Source: UBA2396 sp038042175
GTDB lineage: Bacteria > Planctomycetota > Phycisphaerae > Phycisphaerales > UBA1924
Direction of reading: 5' to 3'
Length of the DNA: 64,000 nt
NCBI GenBank assembly: GCA_964358855.1
Contig: CAYHQQ010000017.1
Coordinates: 1 to 64,000, forward strand
The notes beneath the pieces are model-generated. The model saw only the letters and a program-made list of their open reading frames with translations, was not told where the DNA came from and searched no databases. How positions within the stretch are numbered: the first letter of the stretch is position 1; each line of letters begins with the position of its first letter. This document shows, one piece after another, positions 36,670 through 46,043 of the stretch. Made by a program: the position numbers and the translations under genes.

Positions 36670-37545
36670 TCATCCAGGTCTGTATTCCTCAATCTCGGTG
36701 CGAACATCCCACAGCTCGGGAAAGAACGCGTCGTCGACGATGTGCTTGAGATAACTCACCCCCGCCGTCCCCCCCGTGCCGCGTTTGAAGCCGATCACCC
36801 GCTGCACCACCTTGACGTGCCTGAACCGCCAAAGCGTCTGGGCCTCGTCGATGTCGATGAGCTTCTCGCTCATCTCGTACGCGTCCCACCACGCGTCGGG
36901 CTGCTCGTAGATCGTCTTGAGCACCGCCACCACCCCGGGGTGCGAGACGTGCCGCTTGGTCACGTCGCGCCCCAGCACCTCGGCCGGAACCGGCATCCCA
37001 CGCCGTCCCAGATACCGCAGAAACTCGTCGTACAGGCTCGGGGCGTTGTACGCGCTCGAAAGCTCCGCGTACGCCGCCGCATCGTGCCGGAAAATCGCCA
37101 GCATCCGCTCGTCCTTGTGCCCCAGCATGAACTCGATCAGCCGGTTCTGCACCGACTGGATCCCGCTCGCCGGCCCCAGCACATGCCTGAACTGCACATA
37201 CTCGCTCGGCGTCAGTGTCGCCAGCACCGACCACTGCCCCAGGAGCTGCTGCTGGATGTGCTTCACCCGCGACAGCACCTTGAAGCTCGCCTCCAGCTGG
37301 TCCCCCGCGATTAGCCGCAAAGCCTCCCGAAGCTCGTGGATCACCAGCTTGAACCACAGCTCGGTCGTCTGATGCTGGATGATAAAGAGCAGCTCATCGT
37401 GGTGCTGCGGCTTCGAAAGCACCCTCTGACACTTGAGCAACTCGTCCAGCGCCAGATACCCCGAATAGTCGAGCTGCCCCTTGAGATCGGTCTTGGTGCC
37501 CGGATCAAAGCTGGATTCGGTCTCGTGGGGATTGGTCTGGCTCAT
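36670..37545 (-). CDS. kynA: Tryptophan 2,3-dioxygenase
   Basis: A 291-aa heme dioxygenase that opens the indole ring of L-tryptophan to N-formylkynurenine. Family landmarks: LLFIIQHQTTELWFKLVIHE with the active-site His, SGIQSVQNRLIEFMLGHK, and FRHVKVVQRVIGFKRGTGGT with the proximal heme His and the substrate-binding T-x-G. Length is normal. The ATG is at 37545. No other kynurenine-pathway gene is nearby. Confidence 0.96.
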   Translation of the reverse strand: MSQTNPHETESSFDPGTKTDLKGQLDYSGYLALDELLKCQRVLSKPQHHDELLFIIQHQTTELWFKLVIHELREALRLIAGDQLEASFKVLSRVKHIQQQLLGQWSVLATLTPSEYVQFRHVLGPASGIQSVQNRLIEFMLGHKDERMLAIFRHDAAAYAELSSAYNAPSLYDEFLRYLGRRGMPVPAEVLGRDVTKRHVSHPGVVAVLKTIYEQPDAWWDAYEMSEKLIDIDEAQTLWRFRHVKVVQRVIGFKRGTGGTAGVSYLKHIVDDAFFPELWDVRTEIEEYRPG

Positions 37546-37605
37546 GGGGGCAGGATACACCCCCCCGCGCCACCGGTCCCCGCCGCCTCACGGGTCCTTG
37601 CCGCG

Positions 37606-37863
37606 TCACTGGTCCATGCCGTCGGTCGGGCCAGAATCGCTCAGCACCGTGCGGGGCGCCAGCCGCGCGTACACCGGCTTGGTGAACACCGCCACGCCGA
37701 TCACCGGCGCCTGCGCCAGCTCCGACTCGGCCACCACCGCCGGCATCACCTTGATCGCGTGCACCTTGATGTACTCGTCACGCTCCGAGAGCGTCGCCGT
37801 GCACCCGCCCGCCAGGAGCGCCGCAAGACCCAGAAACCCGAGATGACGCGAGAAACGACTCAT
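37606..37863 (-). CDS. Putative small lipoprotein
   Basis: An 85-aa protein with signal peptide FLGLAALLAGGC; the Cys at about residue 21 is a probable lipidation site, though position -3 is Ala instead of the usual Leu. The mature part is about 65 aa with no known domain. It is on the same strand as kynA and just upstream of it. Confidence 0.65.
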   Translation of the reverse strand: MSRFSRHLGFLGLAALLAGGCTATLSERDEYIKVHAIKVMPAVVAESELAQAPVIGVAVFTKPVYARLAPRTVLSDSGPTDGMDQ

Positions 37864-38018
37864 GGCTGCACCTGTTCTATCGACACGCGGCCGACAATCG
37901 ATCAGACTTGTCGGGTGCCCACGAAGTTCCCGGACTTGTTCTCAGTTGAGCCCCACCAAACCCCCATTCGAACGGGGGGTTGTTTGACGTTGGTGCGGCG
38001 GCGGGTAGGATGCCCGAC

Positions 38019-38051
38019 CCCCAATCGACCCCCAATCGACCACCAATCGAC
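38019..38051. repeat. Three tandem 11-bp units
   Basis: CCCCAATCGAC, CCCCAATCGAC and CACCAATCGAC follow each other directly, 50 bp upstream of the isomerase-like start. They could be operator sites or a slipped-strand repeat. Confidence 0.85.
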
Positions 38052-38101
38052 CGCCGGGTTCGGCCCCCATTTGCCCCACTCCTCGTACGCTAGGATTCGC
38101 C

Positions 38102-38968
38102 ATGAAGTTCGCATTCAGCACGATCGCCTGCCCCGATTGGACACTCGATCGCGTCGCCGCCCTCGCCCAGAGCGCCGGCTACACCGGCGTCGAGCTGCGC
38201 TCCATGGGCTACGCCGGCTCGGGCCTCGCCTGTGAGCCCGCCCTCACCTCGCCCTCAAAGCTCCAGTCCATCCTCCGCGGCGCAGGCGCTCAGCCCTGCT
38301 GCCTCTCAACCTCCTGCCGCTTCGACGCCCCAATCGAACCCCCCATCATCGGCTGGGCCATCAGCGACCACAACCGCTCCGCCCGCGAGGCCAAGGGAAT
38401 GGTCGAACTCGCCGCCGACCTGGGTTGCCCCATGATCCGCGTCTTTGGTTTCGAGTTCACCTCCCGCGAACGCAAAGTCTCCGCGATCGATCGCATCGTC
38501 TCCCGCCTCCTGCAGGTCGCCGACGCCGGTCGCGCCCGCCAGGTCCGCGTCGCCGTTGAGAATGGCGGCTCCTTCGCCTCCGCCGCCGCCCTCGCCGAAC
38601 TCCTCGACGCCGCCGACCACCCCTCCCTCGGTGCCGTCTACAACACCGCCACCGCACACTCCGCCGGCGACACGCTCTCCAGCGGCCTCAACGTCCTCTC
38701 CGATCGCCTCCTGATGCTCAAACTCAAGGATCTCAAAGACGGCAAGCCCTGCGTGCTGGGCGAAGGACAAGTCCCCTGCCAGGCCGCACTCTCATCCGCC
38801 AGCGCCGCCGGCTACGACGCCTGGGTCTCCCACGAGTTCGACCGCGCCTGGTTCAAAGACATGCCCGACCCCGCCACGGCGCTCACCACCGCCGCCGAGC
38901 GGATGTACCAGTGGGCGGCGCGCCCGAAGACCGCCGGCACGGGGCGCATCGCAACCACGGCACACTGA
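38102..38968 (+). CDS. Sugar phosphate isomerase/epimerase-like TIM barrel protein
   Basis: A 288-aa xylose-isomerase-like (AP endonuclease 2 family) protein. It begins MKFAFSTIACPDWTLDRVAA, then GYTGVELR; metal-site candidates are the Glu in VAVENGGSF (about residue 145) and the later His in WVSHEFDRAW (about 243). Substrate is unknown; relatives act on inositol or sugar derivatives. No sugar genes flank it. The upstream tandem 11-mers may regulate it. Confidence 0.82.
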   Translation: MKFAFSTIACPDWTLDRVAALAQSAGYTGVELRSMGYAGSGLACEPALTSPSKLQSILRGAGAQPCCLSTSCRFDAPIEPPIIGWAISDHNRSAREAKGMVELAADLGCPMIRVFGFEFTSRERKVSAIDRIVSRLLQVADAGRARQVRVAVENGGSFASAAALAELLDAADHPSLGAVYNTATAHSAGDTLSSGLNVLSDRLLMLKLKDLKDGKPCVLGEGQVPCQAALSSASAAGYDAWVSHEFDRAWFKDMPDPATALTTAAERMYQWAARPKTAGTGRIATTAH

Positions 38969-39290
38969 GCGGTTGAACAAATTGCGGCGAAACGCCAGAC
39001 GCAATCCAGTTCGTTGAGTGCATGCGCTTTCCCCAATCGGGGCATCAGAGCCCCGCACAATGCGGAATCCACGGCTATCGTGCGAACAGGCGGCGTGAGC
39101 ATGGTCCGTCTTGTCGGCCATCGTGCGTGCGATCGCTCTGTTCTCGCGCGTTCTTGAGTGATCTCGCTCAGACTGGCTCAACGGGTGTCGAAGATGCCCG
39201 TGTCCGTCAATCACGGACACGCACCATCATCGGCCCCATGCCCGTGAGCGGATCGCAAGGTGGGACCCCGAAGGGGTCAAAGGGGAAACG
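38969..39290. other. 322-bp gap upstream of the sensor kinase, with a hairpin
   Basis: I see no gene. A perfect 9-bp hairpin (CGTGTCCGT, loop CAATC, ACGGACACG; 39199-39221) lies about 70 bp before the kinase start and lacks a T-run. The promoter of the kinase operon should be here but is not clear by eye. Confidence 0.55.
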
Positions 39291-42098
39291 ATGACAGTCT
39301 GGCGCCCGATGAAGCTGGCCCAGGGTGCTCGATCACTCTTTGGTCTGCTCAAGCTCCTCGTGGGCGCCAGGCCTTGTGGCTCGACGCGACTGCGCCCGTG
39401 GCAGGCCCATGGGTTTGCGTGTGCGGCCACCGTCGCCATGCTCGTCCTGCGCCTTGCGATCGACTCGCGGCTTGACGGGCAGCCCACGCTGATCCTCTTC
39501 ACCCTGCCCATCACCCTCAGCGCGTACCTGGGCGGAATCTCCGCCGGGCTTCTCTCCACCGCGCTGTCCTACCTCCTCGCAAGCTACTTCCTCCTGCCTC
39601 CCCTCCTCAGCCTTGCGGTCACGTCACCGGTCGAGCGCCTCCAACTGCTCTTTTTCGTGCTCGCGGGCGTCGTCATCAGTGTGCTCAACGAGGCGCTCCA
39701 TCGCGCTCGACGCCGCGCCGGCATCGCCACCCACGAGCACGAGCAGGCCGAAGGGCGATTGCAGCCCCTCAAGCAGTCCATCGCCGGAATGCTCGAGGGA
39801 ATTCAGATCATCGATCGCAAGTGGCGATACGTCTACGTGAACGCCGCCGCCGCCCGCCACGGACGCCACGCTCCGGCCGACCTCGTGGGACGCACGATGA
39901 TGGAGTGCTATCCCGGCATCGAATCCACGCCACTGTTTGACGAGATGAAGATCGTCATGGAATCCGGCACGGCTCGCCAGGTGCGAAACGAGTTCACCTT
40001 CGACGCCGGAACCATGGGCTGGTTCGAGCTCTCGATCGAGCCCGACCCGTGCGGCATCCTGATCCGGTCGATGGACATCACCGCGCACAAGCAGGCGGAG
40101 GATGCCCTGCGCAAGGCCGGGGTCCTGCAGAGCGCCATCTTCAGCAGTGCCAATTTCTCCATCATCGCCACCGATGCCAATGGCGTCATCCAGCTCTTCA
40201 ACGTCGGCGCCCAGCGCATGCTGGGCTACACCGCCGCCGACGTGATGAACAAAATCACCCCCGCCGACATCTCCGACCCGCAGGAAGTCATCGCGCGGGC
40301 CAGGGATCTCAGCCTCGAGCTCTCCACGACGATCACGCCGGGGTTTGAGGCTCTGGTCTTCAAGGCTTCCCGTGGCATCGAGGACATCTACGAGCTCACG
40401 TACTTCCGCAAGGACAAGAGCCGGTTCCCCGCCGTCGTGTCGGTCACCGCCTTGCGCGACGCTCAGGACGCCATCATCGGCTATCTCCTCATCGGCACCG
40501 ACAACACCGCCCGCAAACAGGCCGAGGAGGCCCTGTCCAAAGCAGGCGCACTCCAAAGTGCGATCTTCAACAGCGCCAACTTCTCCAGCATCGCCACCGA
40601 CGCCCGCGGCGTCATCCAGATCTTCAACGTCGGCGCCGAGAGAATGCTCGGGTACACCGCTGCCGACGTCATGAACAAAATCACCCCCGCCGACATCTCC
40701 GACCCCCGGGAGCTCATCGCTCGGGCGACCGCCCTGAGCGTGGAGCTGGGCACCCCCATCACGCCCGGCTTCGAGGCTCTGGTCTTCAAAGCCTCCCGCG
40801 GGATCGAGGACATCTACGAGCTCACCTACATCCGCAAGGACTCGAGCCGCTTCCCCGCCGTCGTCTCAGTCACTGCCCTGCGCGACGCCCAGGACGCGAT
40901 CATCGGCTACCTGCTCATCGGCACCGACAACACCGCCCGCAAGCTCGTCGAGGCCGAGATCGAACGCGCACGCCTCCAGCTCACCGGGCAGAACCAGCGC
41001 CTCGTGGCCCTCACCGAGCAGGCCCACCGTTTCGTAGACGACGTCTCCCACGAGTTCCGCACGCCCCTCGCCGTCATCAAAGAGTTCGGCGCCATCATCG
41101 CCGACGGCCTGGCCGGCCCCATCACCCCCGAGCAGGGCCAGTACCTGGGGATCATCGACAACGGCGTGCTGGACCTCAACCAGATGGTCGAGGACTTCCT
41201 GGACTCAAGCAAGCTCCGCGCCGGACTGCTGCGTGTGGACCGTTGTCCCCAGCGGATCGACGACCTCTTCGCCCGCATCCGCCCGGGCCTGCAGAAAAAG
41301 GCCGCGAGCAGATCGATCACCGTGATCGAGCGCATCGACCCCGACCTGCCCCTGGCGTTCGCCGACGAGGAAAAGGTGCGCCGCGTGATCATGAACCTGG
41401 CGACCAACGCCGTCAAATTCTCCCCCGAGAAATCGCAGATCGAGCTCTGGGCGCGCCGGGCCGCCGAGGGCGGCGTGGAAGTCGGCGTCACCGACCAGGG
41501 ACGTGGCCTGACCCCCGGCGACCTGGCGCTGCTGTTCAAGCGGTTCAGGCAGCTTCCAAACTCCGACGCGCCAAGCCTCAAGGGCTTTGGCCTGGGGCTC
41601 AACATCGCCAGACAGCTCGTCTGGCTTAATCTCGGCAACATGAACGTGGTCAGCGATCCGGGTCGGGGCTCGACGTTCTCCTTCACGCTCCCGACCGATG
41701 ACCCGCGGATGATCGTCGACCGCTTTTTCATGAGGCTCGCCGAGTGCGAGGACGTCGCGCCCAGCGTCGCCGTGATCTCCATCACGCCCGTGGGACCGGC
41801 GGAGTCTCTGGACGCCCTTCGCCTCTTCCTAGCCGCGACGACGCGCCCCACCGACGTCATCCTCGACATGCCGTCGCCCGCGGGCAACGGGCTCCTGGTG
41901 CTGGGTCCCACAGAGTCGGCCGAGGGTTGGGCGTCACGCCTGTCGTGCGTTCGCGAGCGCGCGGTCAACGACGCCGGCGCCACCAGACTCGGGCCGTTTC
42001 GAATCGAGATTCTGGGCACCTTCGCGTATCCGGAACGCGCGCTCGACGCGACGGCGTGCGCCCTTGACCGTCTCGCCCAGGAGCCCACGCATGTCTGA
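39291..42098 (+). CDS. Membrane sensor histidine kinase with three PAS domains and a degenerate GGDEF-like tail
   Basis: A 935-aa hybrid-looking kinase with no receiver. Order: four membrane helices of DUF4118/KdpD type (about residues 40-130); PAS 1 (about 160-270); PAS 2 and PAS 3 (about 275-413 and 417-555), a nearly exact internal duplication with a period of 142 residues; HisKA with the phospho-acceptor His587 in VSHEFRTPL; HATPase with N-box MNLATNAVKFSP, G1 VTDQGRGL and G2 GFGLGLNIARQL. The last 175 residues look like a degenerate GGDEF domain: in place of the signature one reads PAGNGLLVLGP, so no cyclase activity is expected. AGGGGA precedes the ATG. It overlaps the next gene by 8 bp. 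Confidence 0.9.
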   Translation: MTVWRPMKLAQGARSLFGLLKLLVGARPCGSTRLRPWQAHGFACAATVAMLVLRLAIDSRLDGQPTLILFTLPITLSAYLGGISAGLLSTALSYLLASYFLLPPLLSLAVTSPVERLQLLFFVLAGVVISVLNEALHRARRRAGIATHEHEQAEGRLQPLKQSIAGMLEGIQIIDRKWRYVYVNAAAARHGRHAPADLVGRTMMECYPGIESTPLFDEMKIVMESGTARQVRNEFTFDAGTMGWFELSIEPDPCGILIRSMDITAHKQAEDALRKAGVLQSAIFSSANFSIIATDANGVIQLFNVGAQRMLGYTAADVMNKITPADISDPQEVIARARDLSLELSTTITPGFEALVFKASRGIEDIYELTYFRKDKSRFPAVVSVTALRDAQDAIIGYLLIGTDNTARKQAEEALSKAGALQSAIFNSANFSSIATDARGVIQIFNVGAERMLGYTAADVMNKITPADISDPRELIARATALSVELGTPITPGFEALVFKASRGIEDIYELTYIRKDSSRFPAVVSVTALRDAQDAIIGYLLIGTDNTARKLVEAEIERARLQLTGQNQRLVALTEQAHRFVDDVSHEFRTPLAVIKEFGAIIADGLAGPITPEQGQYLGIIDNGVLDLNQMVEDFLDSSKLRAGLLRVDRCPQRIDDLFARIRPGLQKKAASRSITVIERIDPDLPLAFADEEKVRRVIMNLATNAVKFSPEKSQIELWARRAAEGGVEVGVTDQGRGLTPGDLALLFKRFRQLPNSDAPSLKGFGLGLNIARQLVWLNLGNMNVVSDPGRGSTFSFTLPTDDPRMIVDRFFMRLAECEDVAPSVAVISITPVGPAESLDALRLFLAATTRPTDVILDMPSPAGNGLLVLGPTESAEGWASRLSCVRERAVNDAGATRLGPFRIEILGTFAYPERALDATACALDRLAQEPTHV

Positions 42099-42498
42099 AC
42101 GCGTCCTCATCGTCGACGACGAACGATACATCGCCCAGGCGCTCACCCTGCGACTCAAAGCCGCCGGTTACGACGTGCAATGGGCGTGCGACGGCGCCGC
42201 GGGAATCGCCGCGGTCTGGGAGTGGCGCCCCCAGGTGATCGTGCTCGACATCCGCATGCCCGACATGGACGGCTTCGAGGTGAACCGCCGACTGCGCGCA
42301 AGGCCCGAGTTCGGCGCCACGCCCGTCATCTTCCTCTCCGCCAACGTCCAGGAATCGGCCAGACAGGCCGCCCTCGCCGCCGGCGCACACGCCTTCCTCA
42401 CCAAACCCTACGAATCAAAGGACATCCTGGCCGCGATCAAGAGCGCACTGGATCGCAGGCCAAAGACCACCACAGCCGCGCACGGAGACCCCACATGA
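42091..42498 (+). CDS. Stand-alone response-regulator receiver 1
   Basis: A 135-aa CheY-like receiver with no output domain. Acidic pair in LIVDDE, phospho-acceptor D53 in VLDIRMPDMDG, Ser in IFLSANV, and Lys in FLTKPYES. The ATG at 42091 overlaps the kinase stop by 8 bp, so the pair is translationally coupled and this is the likely first target of the kinase. Confidence 0.93.
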   Translation: MSERVLIVDDERYIAQALTLRLKAAGYDVQWACDGAAGIAAVWEWRPQVIVLDIRMPDMDGFEVNRRLRARPEFGATPVIFLSANVQESARQAALAAGAHAFLTKPYESKDILAAIKSALDRRPKTTTAAHGDPT

Positions 42499-42908
42499 CC
42501 TTGAACGAACATCGCACCATCCTGGTCATCGACAACGACCAGGAGCTCACCCGCGCCCTCACCAAACGTCTGGGTTCGGTCGGCTTCCGCTGCATCGCCA
42601 CCGAGTCGGGGTTGCAGGGACTCGCCGAGTTCCGCCGCGGCGGAATCGACCTCGTCGTCACCGACCTCAACATGCCCGGTGGCGACGGCGTCATGCTCGC
42701 CGAGACCATCCGAAAGACCTCCGCCGTCCCCATCATCTTCATCACCGGCTTCCGCGAGGACTTCAAACGCAGACTCCGTCACGTGCAAAACGTCTCCACG
42801 CTCCAGAAGCCCTTCATGAGCCACGACCTCGTCGACCTCATCACCACCGCCCTGGGACAGGACTCCCTCCCCGCCAGCCCCGCCCACACCACACCGGAGA
42901 CCGCATGA
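42495..42908 (+). CDS. Stand-alone response-regulator receiver 2
   Basis: A 137-aa receiver without output domain. D57 in VVTDLNMPGGDG is the phospho-acceptor; the acidic pocket reads VIDND; the switch Thr is in IFITGFRE and the Lys in LQKPFMS. It overlaps its neighbours on both sides by ATGA. Most similar in style to receiver domains of hybrid kinases. Confidence 0.93.
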   Translation: MTLNEHRTILVIDNDQELTRALTKRLGSVGFRCIATESGLQGLAEFRRGGIDLVVTDLNMPGGDGVMLAETIRKTSAVPIIFITGFREDFKRRLRHVQNVSTLQKPFMSHDLVDLITTALGQDSLPASPAHTTPETA

Positions 42909-43306
42909 AGACCTACAAAATTCTCGTCGCCGAGGACGACGCCGTCATGCTCAAGTCGATCCTCATCCGCCTCGACTCTCAGGGATACGAGGTCCTCTGC
43001 GCCCAGGACGCCTACCAGGCCGTCGCCCTCGCCCGCGAACACCTCCCCGACCTTCTCGTCCTCGACATCAACATGCCCGCCGGTGACGGCTTCAGCGTGC
43101 ACGATCGCATCACCAAACTGCCGCACCTGCGCCGAACGCCCATCATCTACATCACCGGAGACCACTCCCAGGCCGTGCTCGAGAAAGCCCAGGCCCTGGG
43201 TGCCCGGTCACTCCTCACCAAGCCCTTTGACACCCGCGAATTCCTCGACGCCGTCCGCGACGCCGTCGAGCAGAACGAGTCAACCCAGGAGGAATCAGCC
43301 GCCTGA
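42905..43306 (+). CDS. Stand-alone response-regulator receiver 3
   Basis: A 133-aa receiver. Acidic pair VAEDDA, D54 in VLDINMPAGDG, Thr in IYITGDHS, Lys in LLTKPFDT. It starts inside the previous stop (ATGA) and ends the operon. No DNA-binding, GGDEF, HD-GYP or other output domain is found on any of the three receivers, so outputs must be elsewhere or be protein-protein contacts. Confidence 0.93.
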   Translation: MKTYKILVAEDDAVMLKSILIRLDSQGYEVLCAQDAYQAVALAREHLPDLLVLDINMPAGDGFSVHDRITKLPHLRRTPIIYITGDHSQAVLEKAQALGARSLLTKPFDTREFLDAVRDAVEQNESTQEESAA

Positions 43307-43359
43307 TGCTCGATTGGAGCACGCGACGATTCTCCAGGTCCCCCCAGGGACCGGCCCGT

Positions 43360-45108
43360 TCATTCCAGCTTCGCCACCTTGCTCGTGATGACGCTCGCGC
43401 CCTGATCGTTGAGAACGTGCTCGATCCCGCTCCCCGCCAGACCCTCCAGCCGCACCGTGATCATGTGGCGCAGCCTCACCCCCGGCGTCGCCGGGGCCTC
43501 AAACGCCGAATCCGCGATCACCGCAGCCCCGCGAAAGACACAGTACACGCCCAGCCCCCACGCCTCGTGCGTCCTCACCGACGCCCCCACCTTGTACGAC
43601 GCGTACCCCCGCACGCCCCCGCCCACTCCTTGGTGCGACCACGCCTCCTGACTCGGTGGGTCATAAGGCATCTCCGACTGGTAGAAGTACACTCGCCCGC
43701 CCTCGCCGTTCCAGATCGTCTGGTACTCCTGCGTGTGCTCCACGAAGAGCCCGTACATCGTCACGTCCGCGCCGTTCACGATCAGACCGTTGCGGTTCCT
43801 GTTGACGTTCCACGCCGCCCCCGCCCCGTGATCCGCCCGCCAAAGCCACAGGTTGTCGCCCACGACATTCGCCGACTCGATCGTCATCAACGTCTCGGCC
43901 ATGCCGACGCTCGCCCCGCCCACCCTGCACGTGATGTCGTACAGAAACGTCGGATCGCCAGCGTGAGATTTGCGGCTCCCCGCCTCGCCCACACGCACGA
44001 GCACCGGCGAGGCGACCGGGCCCGCGTCGAAAATGATGCCGCCGACCGTGACCCCGTCCACATCCGCGATCTCCATCGCCGGCGTCCCCTTGTCGGGCAC
44101 CAGCGTCGCAAACCCCAGCCCCAGCACCACCGTGCCCGGCCGCGTGACGCGGATGCTGCCCTCCAGGTGGTAGATTCCCGGCGTCAGGATCAGACTCTTC
44201 CCCGCCTCCAGCGCCGCGTTGATGCTCGCGCTCGTGTCCCGCTCAGGACGTGCCAGAAAGAACCGATCGATCGGCATCGGCGTTCCCGAGCCTGCCTTCC
44301 CGTTCCACGTCGTCCCTTGCGTGCCCTTGCCGTCGAGCTCGGGCACCATCACCGCGTACTTCCCACCCTCGTCGACGAACAAGTACGGCTTCTCGCGCAC
44401 GATCGGCGTCTTCTCAATCACCGTGTACGCCTTCTCTTGCCACGTCCCTGTCGGCGGGCGCGTCGTGCCCACGAAAACCATGTTCCAGTTGCCCCCCTGC
44501 CAGCTTCCCCACTCCGCATTACGGCTCATCCATTGCTGCTGCGACCCCGAGTCCACCTTCCCATCAATCACGCAGTCCGCCAGAAACCCGCCGCTGGACC
44601 ACCCGCCATCCCAAAGGTGCAAGTCGCCCTTCACGCGCACCCGCCGCAGCCACGTCGCCTGCGACACCGCCCACACGTTGGCCTTCCCTTCGACCGTGGG
44701 CGTCACCGACAGATTCTCAACGCTGCGCCAGAAGTTGCACGTCGCGTTGCGGTTTCGCATCCACCCCGCCTTGGACCTCACCGCGCCGGTGATCGCGACA
44801 TCATCGGGCGACCGCCCCAGGCCCAGGACCTGCGTGTAGAACCCCACCTGCACGTCCAGGTCATACTTCCCAGGCTTGAACAGAATCGCGTGCCGGTTCG
44901 CGTTGAACTGCCCCTTCTCCTGCTCCGCGAAAATCGCGTTCAGCCGCTCCTGCACAGAGGGCATCGACGGGTCCACGATCAGCACGTTTGGGCCAAAGTC
45001 CGGCGCCTCATCCGATCCCGCGCCCTTCGCACCGTTCACGCCGTGCAAACCACTCGAAAGGGCGCCCATGAGGCCAACGACAAGCGCAGCAGTCGAGACT
45101 GACATCAT
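43360..45108 (-). CDS. Secreted right-handed beta-helix protein (often labelled adenylyl cyclase)
   Basis: A 582-aa exported protein with a signal peptide ending near HGVNGA. The sequence has the pectate-lyase-like/GH55-like pattern: ILFKPGKYDLDVQVGFYTQV followed by LGLGRSPDD, NATCNFWRSVENLSV, LWDGGWSSGGF, DSGSQQQWMSRN, GNWNMVFVGTT, then a second half with LILTPGIYHLEGSI and ADHGAGAAWNVN. Relatives occur in actinomycetes and are misleadingly annotated as adenylyl cyclase or coagulation factor 5/8 proteins; I see no cyclase motif. A polysaccharide-active or -binding role is an inference. GAGG precedes the ATG at 45108. Confidence 0.87.
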   Translation of the reverse strand: MMSVSTAALVVGLMGALSSGLHGVNGAKGAGSDEAPDFGPNVLIVDPSMPSVQERLNAIFAEQEKGQFNANRHAILFKPGKYDLDVQVGFYTQVLGLGRSPDDVAITGAVRSKAGWMRNRNATCNFWRSVENLSVTPTVEGKANVWAVSQATWLRRVRVKGDLHLWDGGWSSGGFLADCVIDGKVDSGSQQQWMSRNAEWGSWQGGNWNMVFVGTTRPPTGTWQEKAYTVIEKTPIVREKPYLFVDEGGKYAVMVPELDGKGTQGTTWNGKAGSGTPMPIDRFFLARPERDTSASINAALEAGKSLILTPGIYHLEGSIRVTRPGTVVLGLGFATLVPDKGTPAMEIADVDGVTVGGIIFDAGPVASPVLVRVGEAGSRKSHAGDPTFLYDITCRVGGASVGMAETLMTIESANVVGDNLWLWRADHGAGAAWNVNRNRNGLIVNGADVTMYGLFVEHTQEYQTIWNGEGGRVYFYQSEMPYDPPSQEAWSHQGVGGGVRGYASYKVGASVRTHEAWGLGVYCVFRGAAVIADSAFEAPATPGVRLRHMITVRLEGLAGSGIEHVLNDQGASVITSKVAKLE

Positions 45109-45233
45109 GGCCGGTTCCTCATGCAGGCACCCGCTCGGCGCTGCGATGAAATCCTATCCACCACGACTCTCGCGCCCGGTCCCTCTCCCAATCATCACAC
45201 CGCAGCACGCAGCACGCAGCACGCTGCCTTTCC

Positions 45234-45917
45234 TCAGTCCTCAGTCCTCAGTCCTGTTCCACTCCCCGCAGCCCCAATCACCCCCATCAACCACACCGCA
45301 AACTCCGGCTTGCTCATCACCCCCGCCGTGTCCATCCGCCCGCCGTCGGCAAACAAAATCGTCGCCTCCACCGTCTCGCTATCCATCGTCTCCAGCCCGT
45401 TGGCCACCACCATGTCCACCTTCTTGCGCACGAGCTTCGCCCTCGCCGACTCGAGCAGCTCTGCCTTGGGCTCCAGCGCAAAGCCGACAAAGAACTGCCC
45501 CGGCTTGCGGTTGGCCGACACCTCCGCCAGAAGATCCGGCGTCGCCTCAAGCTCCAGCGTCATCGGCGCGTTCGTCCGCCGAAACTTGCCCCCCGACATC
45601 GCCGCATTGGGCCTGGGCCGATAGTCCGCCACCGCCGCCGCCATCACCAGCGCATCCGCACGCGACACTTCCTCACCCAGGAGCGTCCGCAGATCCTCGC
45701 ACGTTCGAAAGTGCCGCACCACAACGCCCGCGTGCAACGGCCGCGCCGCCACCGGCCCCAGCAGCAGCGTCACACGCCACCCCAGCCCTGCCGCCGCATC
45801 CGCCAGCGCAACTCCCATCCGCCCCGAAGATCGATTGCCCACAAAGCGCACCGCATCGATGGGCTCGTGCGTCGGGCCCGCGGTGATCAAGAGTCGACGT
45901 TGTGAGTTCTGACTCAT
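45234..45917 (-). CDS. coaB: Stand-alone phosphopantothenate-cysteine ligase
   Basis: A 227-aa CoaB domain without the CoaC half. Motifs: LITAGPTHEPIDAVRFVGN followed by RSSGRMG, AAAVADYRP, KPGQFFVGFALE, and KKVDMVVAN. It condenses 4'-phosphopantothenate with cysteine in CoA synthesis; the decarboxylase must be encoded elsewhere. I chose the ATG at 45917; a TTG at 45935 is the other option. Confidence 0.9.
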   Translation of the reverse strand: MSQNSQRRLLITAGPTHEPIDAVRFVGNRSSGRMGVALADAAAGLGWRVTLLLGPVAARPLHAGVVVRHFRTCEDLRTLLGEEVSRADALVMAAAVADYRPRPNAAMSGGKFRRTNAPMTLELEATPDLLAEVSANRKPGQFFVGFALEPKAELLESARAKLVRKKVDMVVANGLETMDSETVEATILFADGGRMDTAGVMSKPEFAVWLMGVIGAAGSGTGLRTED

Positions 45918-46043
45918 GGCGGTGGTGCCTTCCAACGCCCGATCCTAGGACACAACCCCGGTCCCTCCTGCCACTTCGGTGATTCGTGCGCGCCCCGTTG
46001 CCCGCCAATGACCTCACCCCCACACCCCCACGCCCCAACGCCA

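Noticed and set aside
38019..38051. Short CRISPR-like array
   Set aside because: Direct 11-bp tandem units without spacers and no cas genes.
38792..39220. 142-codon minus-strand frame overlapping the isomerase-like gene end
   Set aside because: Arg/His-rich and mostly antisense to a well-supported gene.
43360..45108. Adenylyl cyclase
   Set aside because: That label is common for homologues, but no cyclase motif is present and the fold signature is a beta-helix.
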